A DNA stretch of 64,000 nt from Blastomonas fulva (GCF_003431825.1 NZ_CP020083.1:868001-932000), one strand, 5' to 3'; positions 46,386 to 55,419 are shown, counted from the stretch's first letter. Notes: generated by a model from the letters alone, not told the origin. Program-made: numbers and translations.

Positions 46386-47975
46386 TTGTTTCAGCAACGC
46401 GAACAGCTTTTGGGGGCAGGGGCCGCCACCGCCAGACTGTCGATGGCCGATGCGCTTCCGGCGCCGGCCATGGGCGTGCCCGGGCTTGGCCTCGGCTCGA
46501 TCCGTGAGCGCTGGTCGCGGCTTGCAACCTTCATCCACGAGACCAACTGGACCCCGGATCTGGGCCAGAACATCGGCAGCCTTGAATGGTTTCGCGGGCT
46601 CGCGACGCTCTGCCTGCTGTGCACCGGCGCCTATGCGGTGTGGCCGGGCATCCATCCGCTGGGCGCGGCGGCGATGGCCCCGGCCCCTGTTGCGCTGGAA
46701 GAATTGCGCAGCCAGATGATCATGCCGATGGCATTCGGCAGCGATACCGGACGCGCGATGGCGGCAACCGATGCGGTGGTCGCTTTGCGCCAGGCACCCG
46801 AGCGCCCGACGATCGAACTTGCCGCCGTCATCGGCCGCGGCGACAGCTTCATGCGCGTGATGCAGCGCGCAGGTGTGGGCAGCGGCGATGCGCAATCGGT
46901 CGCCAATCTCGTCTCCTCGGTGGTTCCGCTCGAGGACATTCGCGACGGCACCCGCATCGACATCACCTTGGGCCGCCGTTTTGCACGCAACCAGCCGCGC
47001 CCGGTCGAGACCATCGCATTCCGCGCGCGCTTCGACATGAACGTCGAGATCGTGCGGGCAGGATCCGAGCTCGATCTGGTGCGCAAGCCCATTCTGGTCG
47101 ACGCCACCCCCTTGCGCATTCGCGGCACGGTGGGCTCAAGCCTCTATCGTTCGGCGCGCGCGGCAGGCGCGCCTCCGGGCGCGATCCAGGCCTATCTGCG
47201 CACGCTGGGCACCCAGCTTTCGATCGGCAACGATATCCGCGCGACCGACGAGTTCGACATCATCGTCGATTACAAGCGCGCTGCAACCGGCGAGGTCGAG
47301 ATGGGCGACCTGCTCTATGCGGGTCTCGAACGCAGCGGCAAGCCGCGCGCGCAGATGCTGCGCTGGAAGGCCGGCAACGGCATGCAGTGGTTCGAGGCTT
47401 CGGGCGTGGGCGAGGAACGCGGCGAATTCGCCCGGCCGGTCAACGGCGCGATCACATCGGGCTATGGCTATCGCCGCCACCCGATCCTGGGTTTCCGCCG
47501 GATGCACAGCGGCATCGATTTTCGCGCCCGCAGCGGCACGCCGATCTATGCCACCGCCGACGGCGTGGTGAACTATGCCGGACGCAAGGGCGGGTACGGC
47601 AACTTCGTGCGCATCGCCCATGGCGGCAACATCGCCAGCGGCTATGGCCATATGAGCCGGATCGCGGTGAGCAGCGGCACCCGCGTGCGCCGCGGCCAGG
47701 TGATCGGCTATGTCGGATCGACCGGCCTTTCGACCGGCCCGCACCTGCACTACGAACTCTATCGCGGCGGCCGCGCGGTCGATCCCGGATCGGTCCGCTT
47801 TACCACCCGCGCGCAGCTTTCGGGCAGCGAACTGGCGAACTTCCGCGCGAGGCTGAAGCAATTGCAGGCCGTGGCACCTGGCGCCGCGCTGCAATCGCTG
47901 GCCCCGCCGCCCACCGCCCAGACCGCCGAGCCCAAGCGCGAGATCGAACGGATCGCAGGCACGACGATCGCGTAA
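46386..47975 (+). CDS. M23 family metallopeptidase, membrane-anchored
   Basis: A peptidoglycan endopeptidase of about 529 residues. One membrane segment (about 67-85, LATLCLLCTGAYAVWPG) is followed by a periplasmic region with an OapA/LysM-like stretch (about 140-200). The LytM domain (about 375-475) has zinc ligands in MHSGIDFRA (His, Asp) and HLHYELYRGGRAVDP. The LytM signature GYGYRRHPILGFRRMH is intact, so it should be active. The start is unsure: TTG at 46386 has AGGG seven bases upstream, GTG at 46350 is an alternative. It is divergent from the helicase with 257 bases between. Confidence 0.9.
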   Translation: MFQQREQLLGAGAATARLSMADALPAPAMGVPGLGLGSIRERWSRLATFIHETNWTPDLGQNIGSLEWFRGLATLCLLCTGAYAVWPGIHPLGAAAMAPAPVALEELRSQMIMPMAFGSDTGRAMAATDAVVALRQAPERPTIELAAVIGRGDSFMRVMQRAGVGSGDAQSVANLVSSVVPLEDIRDGTRIDITLGRRFARNQPRPVETIAFRARFDMNVEIVRAGSELDLVRKPILVDATPLRIRGTVGSSLYRSARAAGAPPGAIQAYLRTLGTQLSIGNDIRATDEFDIIVDYKRAATGEVEMGDLLYAGLERSGKPRAQMLRWKAGNGMQWFEASGVGEERGEFARPVNGAITSGYGYRRHPILGFRRMHSGIDFRARSGTPIYATADGVVNYAGRKGGYGNFVRIAHGGNIASGYGHMSRIAVSSGTRVRRGQVIGYVGSTGLSTGPHLHYELYRGGRAVDPGSVRFTTRAQLSGSELANFRARLKQLQAVAPGAALQSLAPPPTAQTAEPKREIERIAGTTIA

Positions 47976-47994
47976 ATCTCGTTCCGGCTAGCTG

Positions 47995-48432
47995 CTAGCG
48001 CGGGACAAGATCGCCGCAACGCGCGTCGAACGTCCGGGCAAGCTCGGCCAGGCTGATGGACCTGAGCCGCGCGATCAGCAGCTGTTCTGCCTCCTGCAGC
48101 GCACTGTCCAGCGCCTCGTTGACGACGCTCGCGACCTGACAGCCGGGATTGGCGTTCTCGACCCCGATGGCGAACAGCCGAGGTCCGCCGACCGCGCGGT
48201 GGACGTCCAGCAGCGTCACCGCGTTCAGATCAGTGGCGATCGCCCAGCCGCCGCCATGTCCCTTTTCCGATCTGACATAGCCCGCTTCGCGCAGGCCCGA
48301 CATCGTGCGCCGGATCAGCACCGGGTTGGTATCGAGCATCCGCGCGATTGTCTCTGACGTCATCGGACCATCGTGCCGCGCCAGATGGATCAGCACATGC
48401 AACATCCGGGAGAGGCGACCATCGTTCCGCAT
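47995..48432 (-). CDS. Rrf2 family transcriptional regulator
   Basis: A 145-residue winged-helix regulator. The DNA-binding half is SRMLHVLIHLARHDGPMTSE and NPVLIRRTMSGLREAGYVRS followed by the wing EKGHGGGWAIA. Only one Cys in the expected cluster loop (NANPGCQVAS) and one near the end are present. The three Cys of NsrR/IscR type clusters are missing, so it probably senses something other than an iron-sulfur signal (YwnA-like group). It is divergent from a methyltransferase gene with a 86-base gap that holds an inverted repeat. Confidence 0.9.
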   Translation of the reverse strand: MRNDGRLSRMLHVLIHLARHDGPMTSETIARMLDTNPVLIRRTMSGLREAGYVRSEKGHGGGWAIATDLNAVTLLDVHRAVGGPRLFAIGVENANPGCQVASVVNEALDSALQEAEQLLIARLRSISLAELARTFDARCGDLVPR

Positions 48433-48483
48433 GAAAACCACCTTGGTCGCTCGCAACGACTTGGCAAGCACCGAATTTCACGA

Positions 48484-48497
48484 TACCTATCAGGTTA
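48484..48497. promoter_or_regulatory. Candidate Rrf2 operator
   Basis: TACCT and AGGT flank ATC in the sequence TACCTATCAGGTTA, between the divergent Rrf2 regulator and methyltransferase genes. Rrf2 proteins bind short interrupted palindromes of this kind. It lies about 22 bases before the methyltransferase ATG and would block its promoter. Confidence 0.45.
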
Positions 48498-48518
48498 CAT
48501 GATTCGGAGATATCAGCA

Positions 48519-49298
48519 ATGCAGGCCTTCAACAGGATCGATCACTGGGACAGCGCGGCGGAACGCTATGAACGCACGGCGCATCCCTATACCGCCAGCT
48601 ATGTCGAGGCCGGGTTAGCGCAGGTGCCGCTGACCCCCAGGTCGCGCGTTCTGGATGTCGCGGCCGGCACCGGCGCGCTGGCGTTCGCCGCCGCAAGAAG
48701 CGGTGCCCAGGTGCTTGCCACCGACTTTTCCCCCGGCATGGTCGCCCGGATTGCGGCCAGGGCGGTGCCAAACGTCGAGGCGCAAGTGATGGATGGCCAG
48801 GCACTCGATCTGCCCGACGCCAGCTTCGACGCGGTCTTCTCGTTCTTCGGCGTGTTCATGTTCCCGGACTGGCGCAAGGGATTGGCCGAGATGGCGCGGG
48901 TCACCCGGCCCGGCGGACACGGCGTCGTGGCGGTCTGGCAGGACCGTGGCGCCGGTGCCTTCATGCTGCTCGGCCAGCTTATCCGGCGCCTGTTTCCCGA
49001 AACACCGCTGGCTCCGATGCCCGAGTCGATGACGATCCTCAACACCGCCGAAGGGTTTGCCGCCGAACTGATCGGTGCAGGCTATCGCGATCCGCGGATC
49101 GAATTTGTGACCCGCGATTTCGGTCTCGACATGACGGCGATGGATGAACTCGATGCCGCGTTCGACCCATCGCCCGACTGGGCGAATCTGGATCGAGCGC
49201 AAAAGGACATGATCATCTCGGAACTGCGCCGTATGGCAGGCGACCGGGCGGTGCTTCCAATACCCTCGACCGCGCTGATCGGCGTGGCGCGGCGGTGA
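48519..49298 (+). CDS. Class I SAM-dependent methyltransferase
   Basis: A 259-residue methyltransferase of the UbiE/Methyltransf_11 group. The SAM motif is VLDVAAGTGALAFAAARSGA (about 44-63). ATDFSPGMVARIAAR and MDGQALDLPDASFDAVFSFF give motifs II and III. The N-terminus has the family WDSAAERYERTAHPYT. The substrate is unknown. Being divergent from an Rrf2 regulator, it is probably an inducible gene; detoxification or stress roles are typical for such pairs, which is inference. Confidence 0.9.
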   Translation: MQAFNRIDHWDSAAERYERTAHPYTASYVEAGLAQVPLTPRSRVLDVAAGTGALAFAAARSGAQVLATDFSPGMVARIAARAVPNVEAQVMDGQALDLPDASFDAVFSFFGVFMFPDWRKGLAEMARVTRPGGHGVVAVWQDRGAGAFMLLGQLIRRLFPETPLAPMPESMTILNTAEGFAAELIGAGYRDPRIEFVTRDFGLDMTAMDELDAAFDPSPDWANLDRAQKDMIISELRRMAGDRAVLPIPSTALIGVARR

Positions 49299-49307
49299 GG
49301 GGCAGGG

Positions 49308-50084
49308 TCAGGCCTTCAGTTCCACCCAGGTCGGCGCGTGGTCGCTGGCCTTTTCGCGACCGCGATGGTCCTTGTCGACGCCGATCGCGCTCAGCCGGTC
49401 GGCGGCCTGGGGGCTGAGCAACAGGTGGTCGATGCGGAAGCCATGGTCGCGCTGCCAGGCGCCGGCCTGGTAGTCCCAATAGGTCCACACCCCGCCGGCC
49501 GGGCGCAGGGTGCCGATCGGGTCGGTCCAGCCATCGGCGAGAATGCGGCGATAGGCGGCGCGGCTTTCGGGCTGCATCAGCGCATCGGATGCCATCGCGC
49601 GCACCGAATAGGTGTCGTTGTCGCGCGGGATGACGTTGTAGTCGCCCGCCAGCACCGCGGGCACCTCTTCGGCCATGATCTGGGCCGCGCGTTTGCGCAG
49701 GCGATCCATCCAGCGCAATTTGTAGTCGAACTTGGGCCCCGGCTGCGGATTGCCATTGGGAAGATAGATGCATGCGACGCGCAGGCCGTCGACATCGGCC
49801 TCCAGATAGCGCGAATGCTCGTCCTCGGGTTCGCCCTCCAGCCCGCGCTGCACCTCGACCGGCTGCGCGTCGCGCGCCAGGATCGCAACGCCGTTGAAGC
49901 CCTTCTGCCCGTGCCAGATCGCACCATAGCCGAGCTTCTCGAACTCGGCCGCAGGGAAGCCTTCGTCCTGCGTCTTGATCTCCTGCAGGCAGGCGACGGC
50001 AGGCTGGGTCTCGTCCAGCCACTCGAGCAGACGCGGCAGGCGTGCCTTGATTCCGTTGATGTTGTAAGAGGCGATACGCAGCAT
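49308..50084 (-). CDS. xth: Exodeoxyribonuclease III
   Basis: A 258-residue AP endonuclease/3'-exonuclease for base-excision repair. Catalytic residues are all visible: Asn and Glu in SYNINGIKAR and CLQEIKTQD (about 7-16 and 32-40), Asp/Asn in LAGDYNVIPRDND, and His in the C-terminal SDHAPTWVEL. It converges with the methyltransferase gene, nine bases apart. Composition and length match typical Xth proteins. Confidence 0.95.
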   Translation of the reverse strand: MLRIASYNINGIKARLPRLLEWLDETQPAVACLQEIKTQDEGFPAAEFEKLGYGAIWHGQKGFNGVAILARDAQPVEVQRGLEGEPEDEHSRYLEADVDGLRVACIYLPNGNPQPGPKFDYKLRWMDRLRKRAAQIMAEEVPAVLAGDYNVIPRDNDTYSVRAMASDALMQPESRAAYRRILADGWTDPIGTLRPAGGVWTYWDYQAGAWQRDHGFRIDHLLLSPQAADRLSAIGVDKDHRGREKASDHAPTWVELKA

Positions 50085-50188
50085 GACCGCCTTCTTATCG
50101 GCGTGGCAGGCGCTTGCCCAGCGATTTAGCCCCTGTTCATTTTGCCCCGCCTAAGCCACCATGAACAGACAAGTCCGGGGAGGTCCAT

Positions 50189-51598
50189 ATGCGCCGTTCG
50201 TCACGTTTCTGGATGGGGCTCGGCGCTGCCAGCCTGTTCGCGCTCGCTCCGGCGCTGGCCCAGGACGCCGCCGATCCCGACGCCCCCAGCGCGCAAGGCA
50301 ACGTTTCGGTCACCGTGTACAACGGCGGCACCTCGCTGGTGCAGGATATCCGCAAGCTCAACATCGCCAACGGTACCAGCCGGATCGAATTCCCCGATGT
50401 CTCCGCGCAGATCCAGCCCGAGACGGTGAGCTTCGCCGCCGACGGCGCGACCATCGTCGAGCAAAATTTCGACTATGACCTGCTCACCCCCGGCAAATTG
50501 ATGGAAAAGGCGGTGGGCGAAACGATCACCCTGGTGCGCACCAACCCGGCGACCGGCGCGGAGACGCGCGAGCGCGCCAAGGTGCTCTCGGTCAACCAAG
50601 GCGTGGTCGTCCAGATCGGCACCCGAATAGAGGTGCTGCGCGACGACGGGCTGCCGGTGCGGGCGATCTTCGACAAGGTGCCCGAAAATCTGCGCGCGCG
50701 CCCGACGCTCTCGATCACGCTCGACAGCCAGCGCGCCGGGGTACGCGATGCGGCGATCCGCTATCTCACCGGCGGCATGGGCTGGTCGGCGGACTATGTC
50801 GCCCTGTTCGACGAGGCCAAGGGCAGCATCGACGTGCAGGGCTGGGTGACGCTGTCGAACAGTTCGGGCACCACCTATCGCAACGCCGATACCTTGCTGG
50901 TCGCAGGCAACCCGCAGGGCGCATCGGGCTTCGGCGGAGGGCGTGGCAGAAATATCCGCAGCGCCGGCACCGAAACCGCAGACCGCGAGCGGCTGGGCGA
51001 TTTCTATCTCTACCCCGTCGGTCGCACGACGATCGCCGACCGGCAGACCAAGCAGATCAACTTCCTCGATGTTCAAGGCGTGCCTGCGTCACGCGCGTAT
51101 GAATATCGCGTCGGCTGGCTCGCCAGCATCACCGAACCGCGCAGCGCGGATACCGTGGTCAAGTTCAGCTCGAGCAAATCGGGTGGCCTTGGCGATGCCC
51201 TGCCCGCAGGCTCGGTGCGCTTCTACCAGCGCGACCAGCGCGGATCGCCGCAGTTCATCGGCGAGAACGCGATCGACCACACCCCGATGGGCAGCGCGCT
51301 GGCGCTCAAGACCGGCGAGGCGTTCGACGTCAAGGTCAAGACCACGGTGATCGAGCGCAAGCGGCTCTCCGCTACCCGCTGGCAGACCAGCATGCGCTAT
51401 GAACTGACCAACGCGCGCGATGGGGCCGTCACCGTCGACCTGATGCAATCGGGGCTCGATTTCGGCTGGACCGATACGCGGATCGTCACCGAGAGTTTGA
51501 AGAGCGAGCGCAGGAACAGCAATGCGGTGGTGTGGGCGGTGCCGGTCCCCGCGAACGGCAGCGCGGAGGTCACCGCGACCTTTGAAACGCGGTATTGA
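50189..51598 (+). CDS. DUF4139 domain protein, first of a tandem pair
   Basis: A 469-residue exported protein (signal peptide about 1-24, FALAPALAQ). It is beta-rich with DUF4140-like N-terminal VSVTVYNGGTSLVQDIRKL and a C-terminal DUF4139 region beginning near LTGGMGWSADYVALFDEA. The C-terminus ends in a Phe-Glu-Thr-Arg-Tyr strand (TATFETRY). The family is linked with the envelope in gammaproteobacteria and sphingomonads; the function is unknown. GGGGAGG stands upstream of the ATG. A related gene follows 96 bases later, suggesting an old tandem duplication. Confidence 0.88.
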   Translation: MRRSSRFWMGLGAASLFALAPALAQDAADPDAPSAQGNVSVTVYNGGTSLVQDIRKLNIANGTSRIEFPDVSAQIQPETVSFAADGATIVEQNFDYDLLTPGKLMEKAVGETITLVRTNPATGAETRERAKVLSVNQGVVVQIGTRIEVLRDDGLPVRAIFDKVPENLRARPTLSITLDSQRAGVRDAAIRYLTGGMGWSADYVALFDEAKGSIDVQGWVTLSNSSGTTYRNADTLLVAGNPQGASGFGGGRGRNIRSAGTETADRERLGDFYLYPVGRTTIADRQTKQINFLDVQGVPASRAYEYRVGWLASITEPRSADTVVKFSSSKSGGLGDALPAGSVRFYQRDQRGSPQFIGENAIDHTPMGSALALKTGEAFDVKVKTTVIERKRLSATRWQTSMRYELTNARDGAVTVDLMQSGLDFGWTDTRIVTESLKSERRNSNAVVWAVPVPANGSAEVTATFETRY

Positions 51599-51694
51599 GA
51601 GTGGCTAGCGAGTAGTATCATGCGCTCCCCTCATCCGTTTATCCCGAGCGGCTGGCTTGCCAGCCAGCCGAGGGGCTCGGGAACACGGACTGTT

Positions 51695-53260
51695 ATGCTT
51701 GGGGCATTGATAGCACTGGCCGCCCTCCTCTCCCCCGCCCAAGCCCAGACCCGCCCCGAGATCATCTCGCCCAGGCCCGATTCGGTCGCGGTCACCATCT
51801 ACCGCGACCCTGCTCGCGGCGATGGCGGGGGGATGAACCTCAATTTCCTCAACGGCTTCGCGGTTGTGACCGAGACCCGGCGGATCACCGTCCCCGCAGG
51901 CCCTGCGACCATCCGCTTTGCCGGTGTCGCCGAGGGCATGGTCGCGGTGTCCTCGGTGGTCCGCGGGCTGCCCGGCGGGATCATCGAGCAGAACCGCGAC
52001 AAGAAATTGCTCTCCCCCGGAGCGCTGGTCGATGGCACTTTGGGCAACCGCGTGACGCTGCGCCGCACCGATCCTGCCACCGGCGCAGTGAGCGAGCGCG
52101 ATGCGGTGATTCGCAGCGGATCTTCGGGTGCCTTGGTGGTCGAGACCGAAAGCGGCATCGAGGCGCTGCAATGCTCGGGGCTGCCGGAAAAGGTGATTTA
52201 TGAAAAACTGCCCGGCGGGCTGTTCGCAACGCCGGTGCTGTCGGTCGATACCGTTTCGCCTGAAGCGGCAACGGTCGAGGTGACGCTGACATACCTTGCC
52301 GCCGGGTTCGACTGGAACGCCGATTATGTCGTCAAATTGGCCGACGACGGCACGTCGCTCGACCTGTTCTCCTGGCTGACGCTCGCCAACGGCAATGCCG
52401 AGAGCTTTGCCGATTCCGAGCTGCTGGTGATCGCGGGCACGCTCAACATCCGCCAGCCGATGCAAGCGATCGCCGACAAGCCACAGGCAACGCCGCTGTA
52501 CATCCGCTGCTGGCCGCGCGGCAGCACCGCTGCGGGCGTCTTTGACATCCCGCCGCCACCACCGCCCCCGCCACCGATGATGATGGCTCCCTCCGCAATG
52601 CGCACCGGTGCGGTGCGCGCCGAGGCGATGGAGGAGGTGATCGTGACCGGTTCGCGCGTCACGGTGGCCGAACTCGAAGCGCTGGGCGACTTGAAACTCT
52701 ACCGCGTGCCCTTCCGCTCGACCGTGGCGGCCAAGGGGCAAAAACAGGTCAAGCTGCTCGCCAAACAGAATGTGCCTGCACGGATGGTCTATCGCGGCAA
52801 TGCGAATGGTTCTGACGAAACGCCCGAGCCGCTGGAGATCGAGGTCCGCATGGACAACAAGACTGCGACGGGCCTCGGCCTGCCGCTGCCATCGGGGCGT
52901 ATTTCGGTGTTCGATGGCGCATCGGACAACGGCCTGCTGATCGGTCAGGGCCGGATGCGCGATTATGCGGTGGGGCAGGAGGTAAAGTTCACCATCGGGA
53001 CGAGCAGCGCGGTGCGGCTGGCGACCACGACACTGGCGGGATCAGGCCCCGAGGGGAGCGAAAACCGCAAGCTGGTGCTGACCAACGCCAACCCCGAGCC
53101 TGTGACCGCCGAGATCGATTTGGCAGAGATCGCCGAGGCCGATCTGCGCAAGGCTACGGCCAAGGTGGTGCGCAAGGACGGCAAGCACGTCTGGCAGGTG
53201 ACCGTGCCTGCCAACGACAGTGCCACGATCAGCTACCAGCTGCGCTTTGTCGACGGTTGA
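51695..53260 (+). CDS. DUF4139 domain protein, second of the tandem pair, with TonB-box-like insert
   Basis: A 521-residue paralogue of the gene before it. The signal peptide is MLGALIALAALLSPAQAQ; an earlier in-frame ATG at 51620 would place a charged tail before it. The DUF4139 core starts at YLAAGFDWNADYVVKL. Unlike its neighbour it carries an insert with an eight-proline run (about 285-292) followed by EEVIVTGSRV (about 312-321). This last motif is almost identical to the segment that begins the plug of many sphingomonad TonB receptors. It ends in a beta strand (SYQLRFVDG). It is convergent with infC, seven bases apart. Confidence 0.85.
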   Translation: MLGALIALAALLSPAQAQTRPEIISPRPDSVAVTIYRDPARGDGGGMNLNFLNGFAVVTETRRITVPAGPATIRFAGVAEGMVAVSSVVRGLPGGIIEQNRDKKLLSPGALVDGTLGNRVTLRRTDPATGAVSERDAVIRSGSSGALVVETESGIEALQCSGLPEKVIYEKLPGGLFATPVLSVDTVSPEAATVEVTLTYLAAGFDWNADYVVKLADDGTSLDLFSWLTLANGNAESFADSELLVIAGTLNIRQPMQAIADKPQATPLYIRCWPRGSTAAGVFDIPPPPPPPPPMMMAPSAMRTGAVRAEAMEEVIVTGSRVTVAELEALGDLKLYRVPFRSTVAAKGQKQVKLLAKQNVPARMVYRGNANGSDETPEPLEIEVRMDNKTATGLGLPLPSGRISVFDGASDNGLLIGQGRMRDYAVGQEVKFTIGTSSAVRLATTTLAGSGPEGSENRKLVLTNANPEPVTAEIDLAEIAEADLRKATAKVVRKDGKHVWQVTVPANDSATISYQLRFVDG

Positions 53261-53266
53261 GCGCGG

Positions 53267-53812
53267 TTACTTGGGTGCCAGCACCATCAGCATCTGGCGG
53301 CCTTCCATGCGCGGATAGGCTTCGACCTTGGCGACTTCCTTGACGTCTTCCTGCACCCGCTGGAGCAGTGCCATGCCGAGCTGCTGGTGCGAAAGTTCGC
53401 GGCCACGGAACCGCAGCGTCATCTTCACCTTGTCGCCCTCGTCGATGAACGAGTGAACCTTCTTCATCTTGACCATATAGTCATGGTCATCGATGTTCGG
53501 ACGCATCTTGATCTCCTTGATCTCCTGCGTCTTCTGGTTCTTGCGCGCGGCATTGGCCTTTTTCTGGGCCTCGTACTTGTACTTGCCCACGTCCAGGAAC
53601 TTGGCGACCGGCGGCTCTGCGTTCGGGGACACCTCGACGAGGTCGAGCCCCACGGCTGCTGCGCGCTCTATCGCATCATCGGTACGCAATACGCCCAGAT
53701 TTTCGCCATTTTCATCGATCACCCGAACCTGGGGCGACTGGATAAACTGATTGAAGCGCGGGCCGGATTTAAGGGGCATGGCAAGGCCGCGACGGGGGGC
53801 TGGCGGACGTAT
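53267..53812 (-). CDS. infC: Translation initiation factor IF-3
   Basis: A 181-residue IF-3 with N-domain ([20 protein letters not shown]), linker ([20 protein letters not shown]) and C-domain ([36 protein letters not shown]). It keeps ribosomal subunits apart and checks the start codon. The first conserved codon is ATA at 53812-53810, giving IRPPAPRRG, and AGGAG lies exactly eight bases before it. The first ATG (53779) has no ribosome site and would remove the conserved N-terminus. A non-AUG start would let IF-3 repress its own translation, as with AUU in Escherichia coli. rpmI and rplT do not follow. Confidence 0.93.
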   Translation of the reverse strand: MRPPAPRRGLAMPLKSGPRFNQFIQSPQVRVIDENGENLGVLRTDDAIERAAAVGLDLVEVSPNAEPPVAKFLDVGKYKYEAQKKANAARKNQKTQEIKEIKMRPNIDDHDYMVKMKKVHSFIDEGDKVKMTLRFRGRELSHQQLGMALLQRVQEDVKEVAKVEAYPRMEGRQMLMVLAPK

Positions 53813-54065
53813 AGCGAAATCTCCTGATGGTTTCTTGAGCGCGCCATATAAGCCAACTTGCCCGATAGATAAAGGCCCTCCTGCGCTGTTTGTGCCCCCC
53901 AGGCCGCATGAATCCGTGCCACAGTTGCAACCATGCCACGATCGGGCGCACATTTGGTGCCTGATGGCGTCGGCTGCGGCAAGCTGCGACTCGCAGCCAT
54001 GGTTGCCGCGCGCGGCCCCCTTCCCCATATCGATGACCTGATCGGGGGGCGAAACGGAGACTGGA
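53813..54065. promoter_or_regulatory. Divergent region between infC and GNAT gene
   Basis: No gene is visible. On the minus strand TTATAT near 53846 with TTTATC about 16 bases upstream is a weak infC promoter. The infC Shine-Dalgarno sequence is at 53821-53825. Confidence 0.35.
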
Positions 54066-54386
54066 ATGACACAGACACACACCGATGCCGCGACCGCCAT
54101 CACCCATGAAACCACCGTATCGGGCGGACGCTTTGTCTATCGCGCCGATGGTGCCGAGGCAGAACTCACATATGCCAACACCGGTGCCAGCGCGGGCGCG
54201 ACGCGGGTCATCGCCGACCACACCTTTGTACCCGATGCGATGCGCGGCCAGGGTGTCGCCGCACGGCTGGTCGACGCGCTGATCGCCAAGGCCCGCAGCG
54301 ACCATTGGACGATATTGCCGCGCTGCAGCTATGTCGTCACGGCGTTCCGGCGCCACCCCGAATGGAGCGACGTGCTGGCGGACTGA
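54066..54386 (+). CDS. GNAT-like N-acetyltransferase (YidJ/GCN5-related short form)
   Basis: A 106-residue single-domain acetyltransferase of the short GNAT group (COG2388). The central acetyl-CoA loop is [20 protein letters not shown] (about 57-76) followed by a [14 protein letters not shown] strand-helix. The substrate is unknown. The start follows CTGGA weakly; it is the only ATG that keeps the N-terminal strand [13 protein letters not shown]. It lies divergent from infC and upstream of the tRNA-Thr. Confidence 0.85.
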   Translation: MTQTHTDAATAITHETTVSGGRFVYRADGAEAELTYANTGASAGATRVIADHTFVPDAMRGQGVAARLVDALIAKARSDHWTILPRCSYVVTAFRRHPEWSDVLAD

Positions 54387-54421
54387 GCGCTGATGGGGGC
54401 GAAAAGCCGTCGCCTGCGAAA

Positions 54422-54496
<75 letters not shown>

Positions 54497-54636
54497 ACAC
54501 CATTTCGCGGACGGCTGCGAGGCGGAACAGATGCCTGCCCGCTCGCAAGGCCTGCGCCTATGCGCAGACGCCAAAGCTTTGTCAACCCTCGCAAGCCTTG
54601 CCAAATCGCAGACTGTCGCGTTAAGCCGACAAGGCC

Positions 54637-54792
54637 ATGTCCGACACCCCGATCGAGCCCAAACCCCAGTCCAAAGCCCAGCCGCTTCCGCGCGCCGATG
54701 AAGCGCGCAAGGCGCGGCTGGCGGCCAATCTGCGCGCGAACCTGAAACGCCGCAAGGCGCAGGCGCGTGCGAAGGATGGCTCCGAGGACTGA
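54637..54792 (+). CDS. Small conserved basic protein (about 51 residues)
   Basis: A 51-residue, highly charged protein of composition Lys/Arg/Ala: SDTPIEPKPQSKAQPLPRAD, EARKARLAANLRANLKRRK. It is of a type common in sphingomonads, often beside murA, but no function is known. The ATG at 54637 and the TGA at 54790 are in phase and end nine bases before the convergent DUF6445 gene. AAGGCC near the start is only a weak ribosome site. Confidence 0.6.
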   Translation: MSDTPIEPKPQSKAQPLPRADEARKARLAANLRANLKRRKAQARAKDGSED

Positions 54793-54801
54793 TCCGGCGC
54801 G

Positions 54802-55419
54802 TTAGCCGCGCGCGAAAAACTGCAGGTGCACCAGCCGCCCGGTCTCTTGCGCCGTGCCGAATCCATCCGCCGAATTGTGAAAAAGCCACGGGCTGAACAG
54901 AATCAGCCGGTTGAAGCGCATTGGTACCCGCATCACCCGCTCCCAGCGCGCGGGCAGCAGCGTATCGCGGTTGACGACATCCTCGACTAGCGCATTGATG
55001 TCCGCATAGCCGCTCTGCGCCAGCCCCAGCGGATCGGCGGGCACCTTTTCGAGGCCCGTGCGCTTGTGGCGAAAGAAATCGGTGCCGCCGCGCGCATCCT
55101 CGTTGCGGCTGAGATAGAGGATGCCGGAATAGAAGCACGGGTCGATGTGCACGCCGCTGACCCCGCGATCGCCCTTGAGCGTCAGTCGGCAATGGCCATG
55201 GGTGGTGCCGGGCTGGGGCTTGAGCGGCACGCCGATGATTCGCGATACCGCCTCTTCCAGCCCCGCTATCGGCAAGGGCGCGCCCGAAAGCGTTCCGGGA
55301 TAGTTGCCGATCCGCATCGCCGGATCATAGTCCAGCGCCAGCGCCGCGGCGCGCGCGGCGAACGGATCGGCCAGGAAATCGTCAACGATCAGGAGCGAAG
55401 GCAGCATGAGGGGGTGCAT
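54802..55419 (-). CDS. DUF6445 family protein, 2OG-Fe(II) dioxygenase-like
   Basis: A 205-residue protein of the DUF6445 type. A cupin-like iron site can be read: HIDPCFYSGILYLS (His-x-Asp, about 92-105) and a distal His in FSPWLFHNSADGFG. GTTHGHCRLTLKGDRG precedes. This His-x-Asp...His arrangement is the 2-oxoglutarate/iron pattern. Related proteins are often found near TonB receptors and tryptophan halogenase-like genes in sphingomonads and Caulobacter. Substrate unknown. Confidence 0.8.
   Translation of the reverse strand: MHPLMLPSLLIVDDFLADPFAARAAALALDYDPAMRIGNYPGTLSGAPLPIAGLEEAVSRIIGVPLKPQPGTTHGHCRLTLKGDRGVSGVHIDPCFYSGILYLSRNEDARGGTDFFRHKRTGLEKVPADPLGLAQSGYADINALVEDVVNRDTLLPARWERVMRVPMRFNRLILFSPWLFHNSADGFGTAQETGRLVHLQFFARG

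Noticed and set aside
53267..53779. infC start at the first ATG (53779)
   Set aside because: It lacks a Shine-Dalgarno sequence and drops the conserved IRPPAPRR residues; the ATA at 53812 has AGGAG at the right distance.
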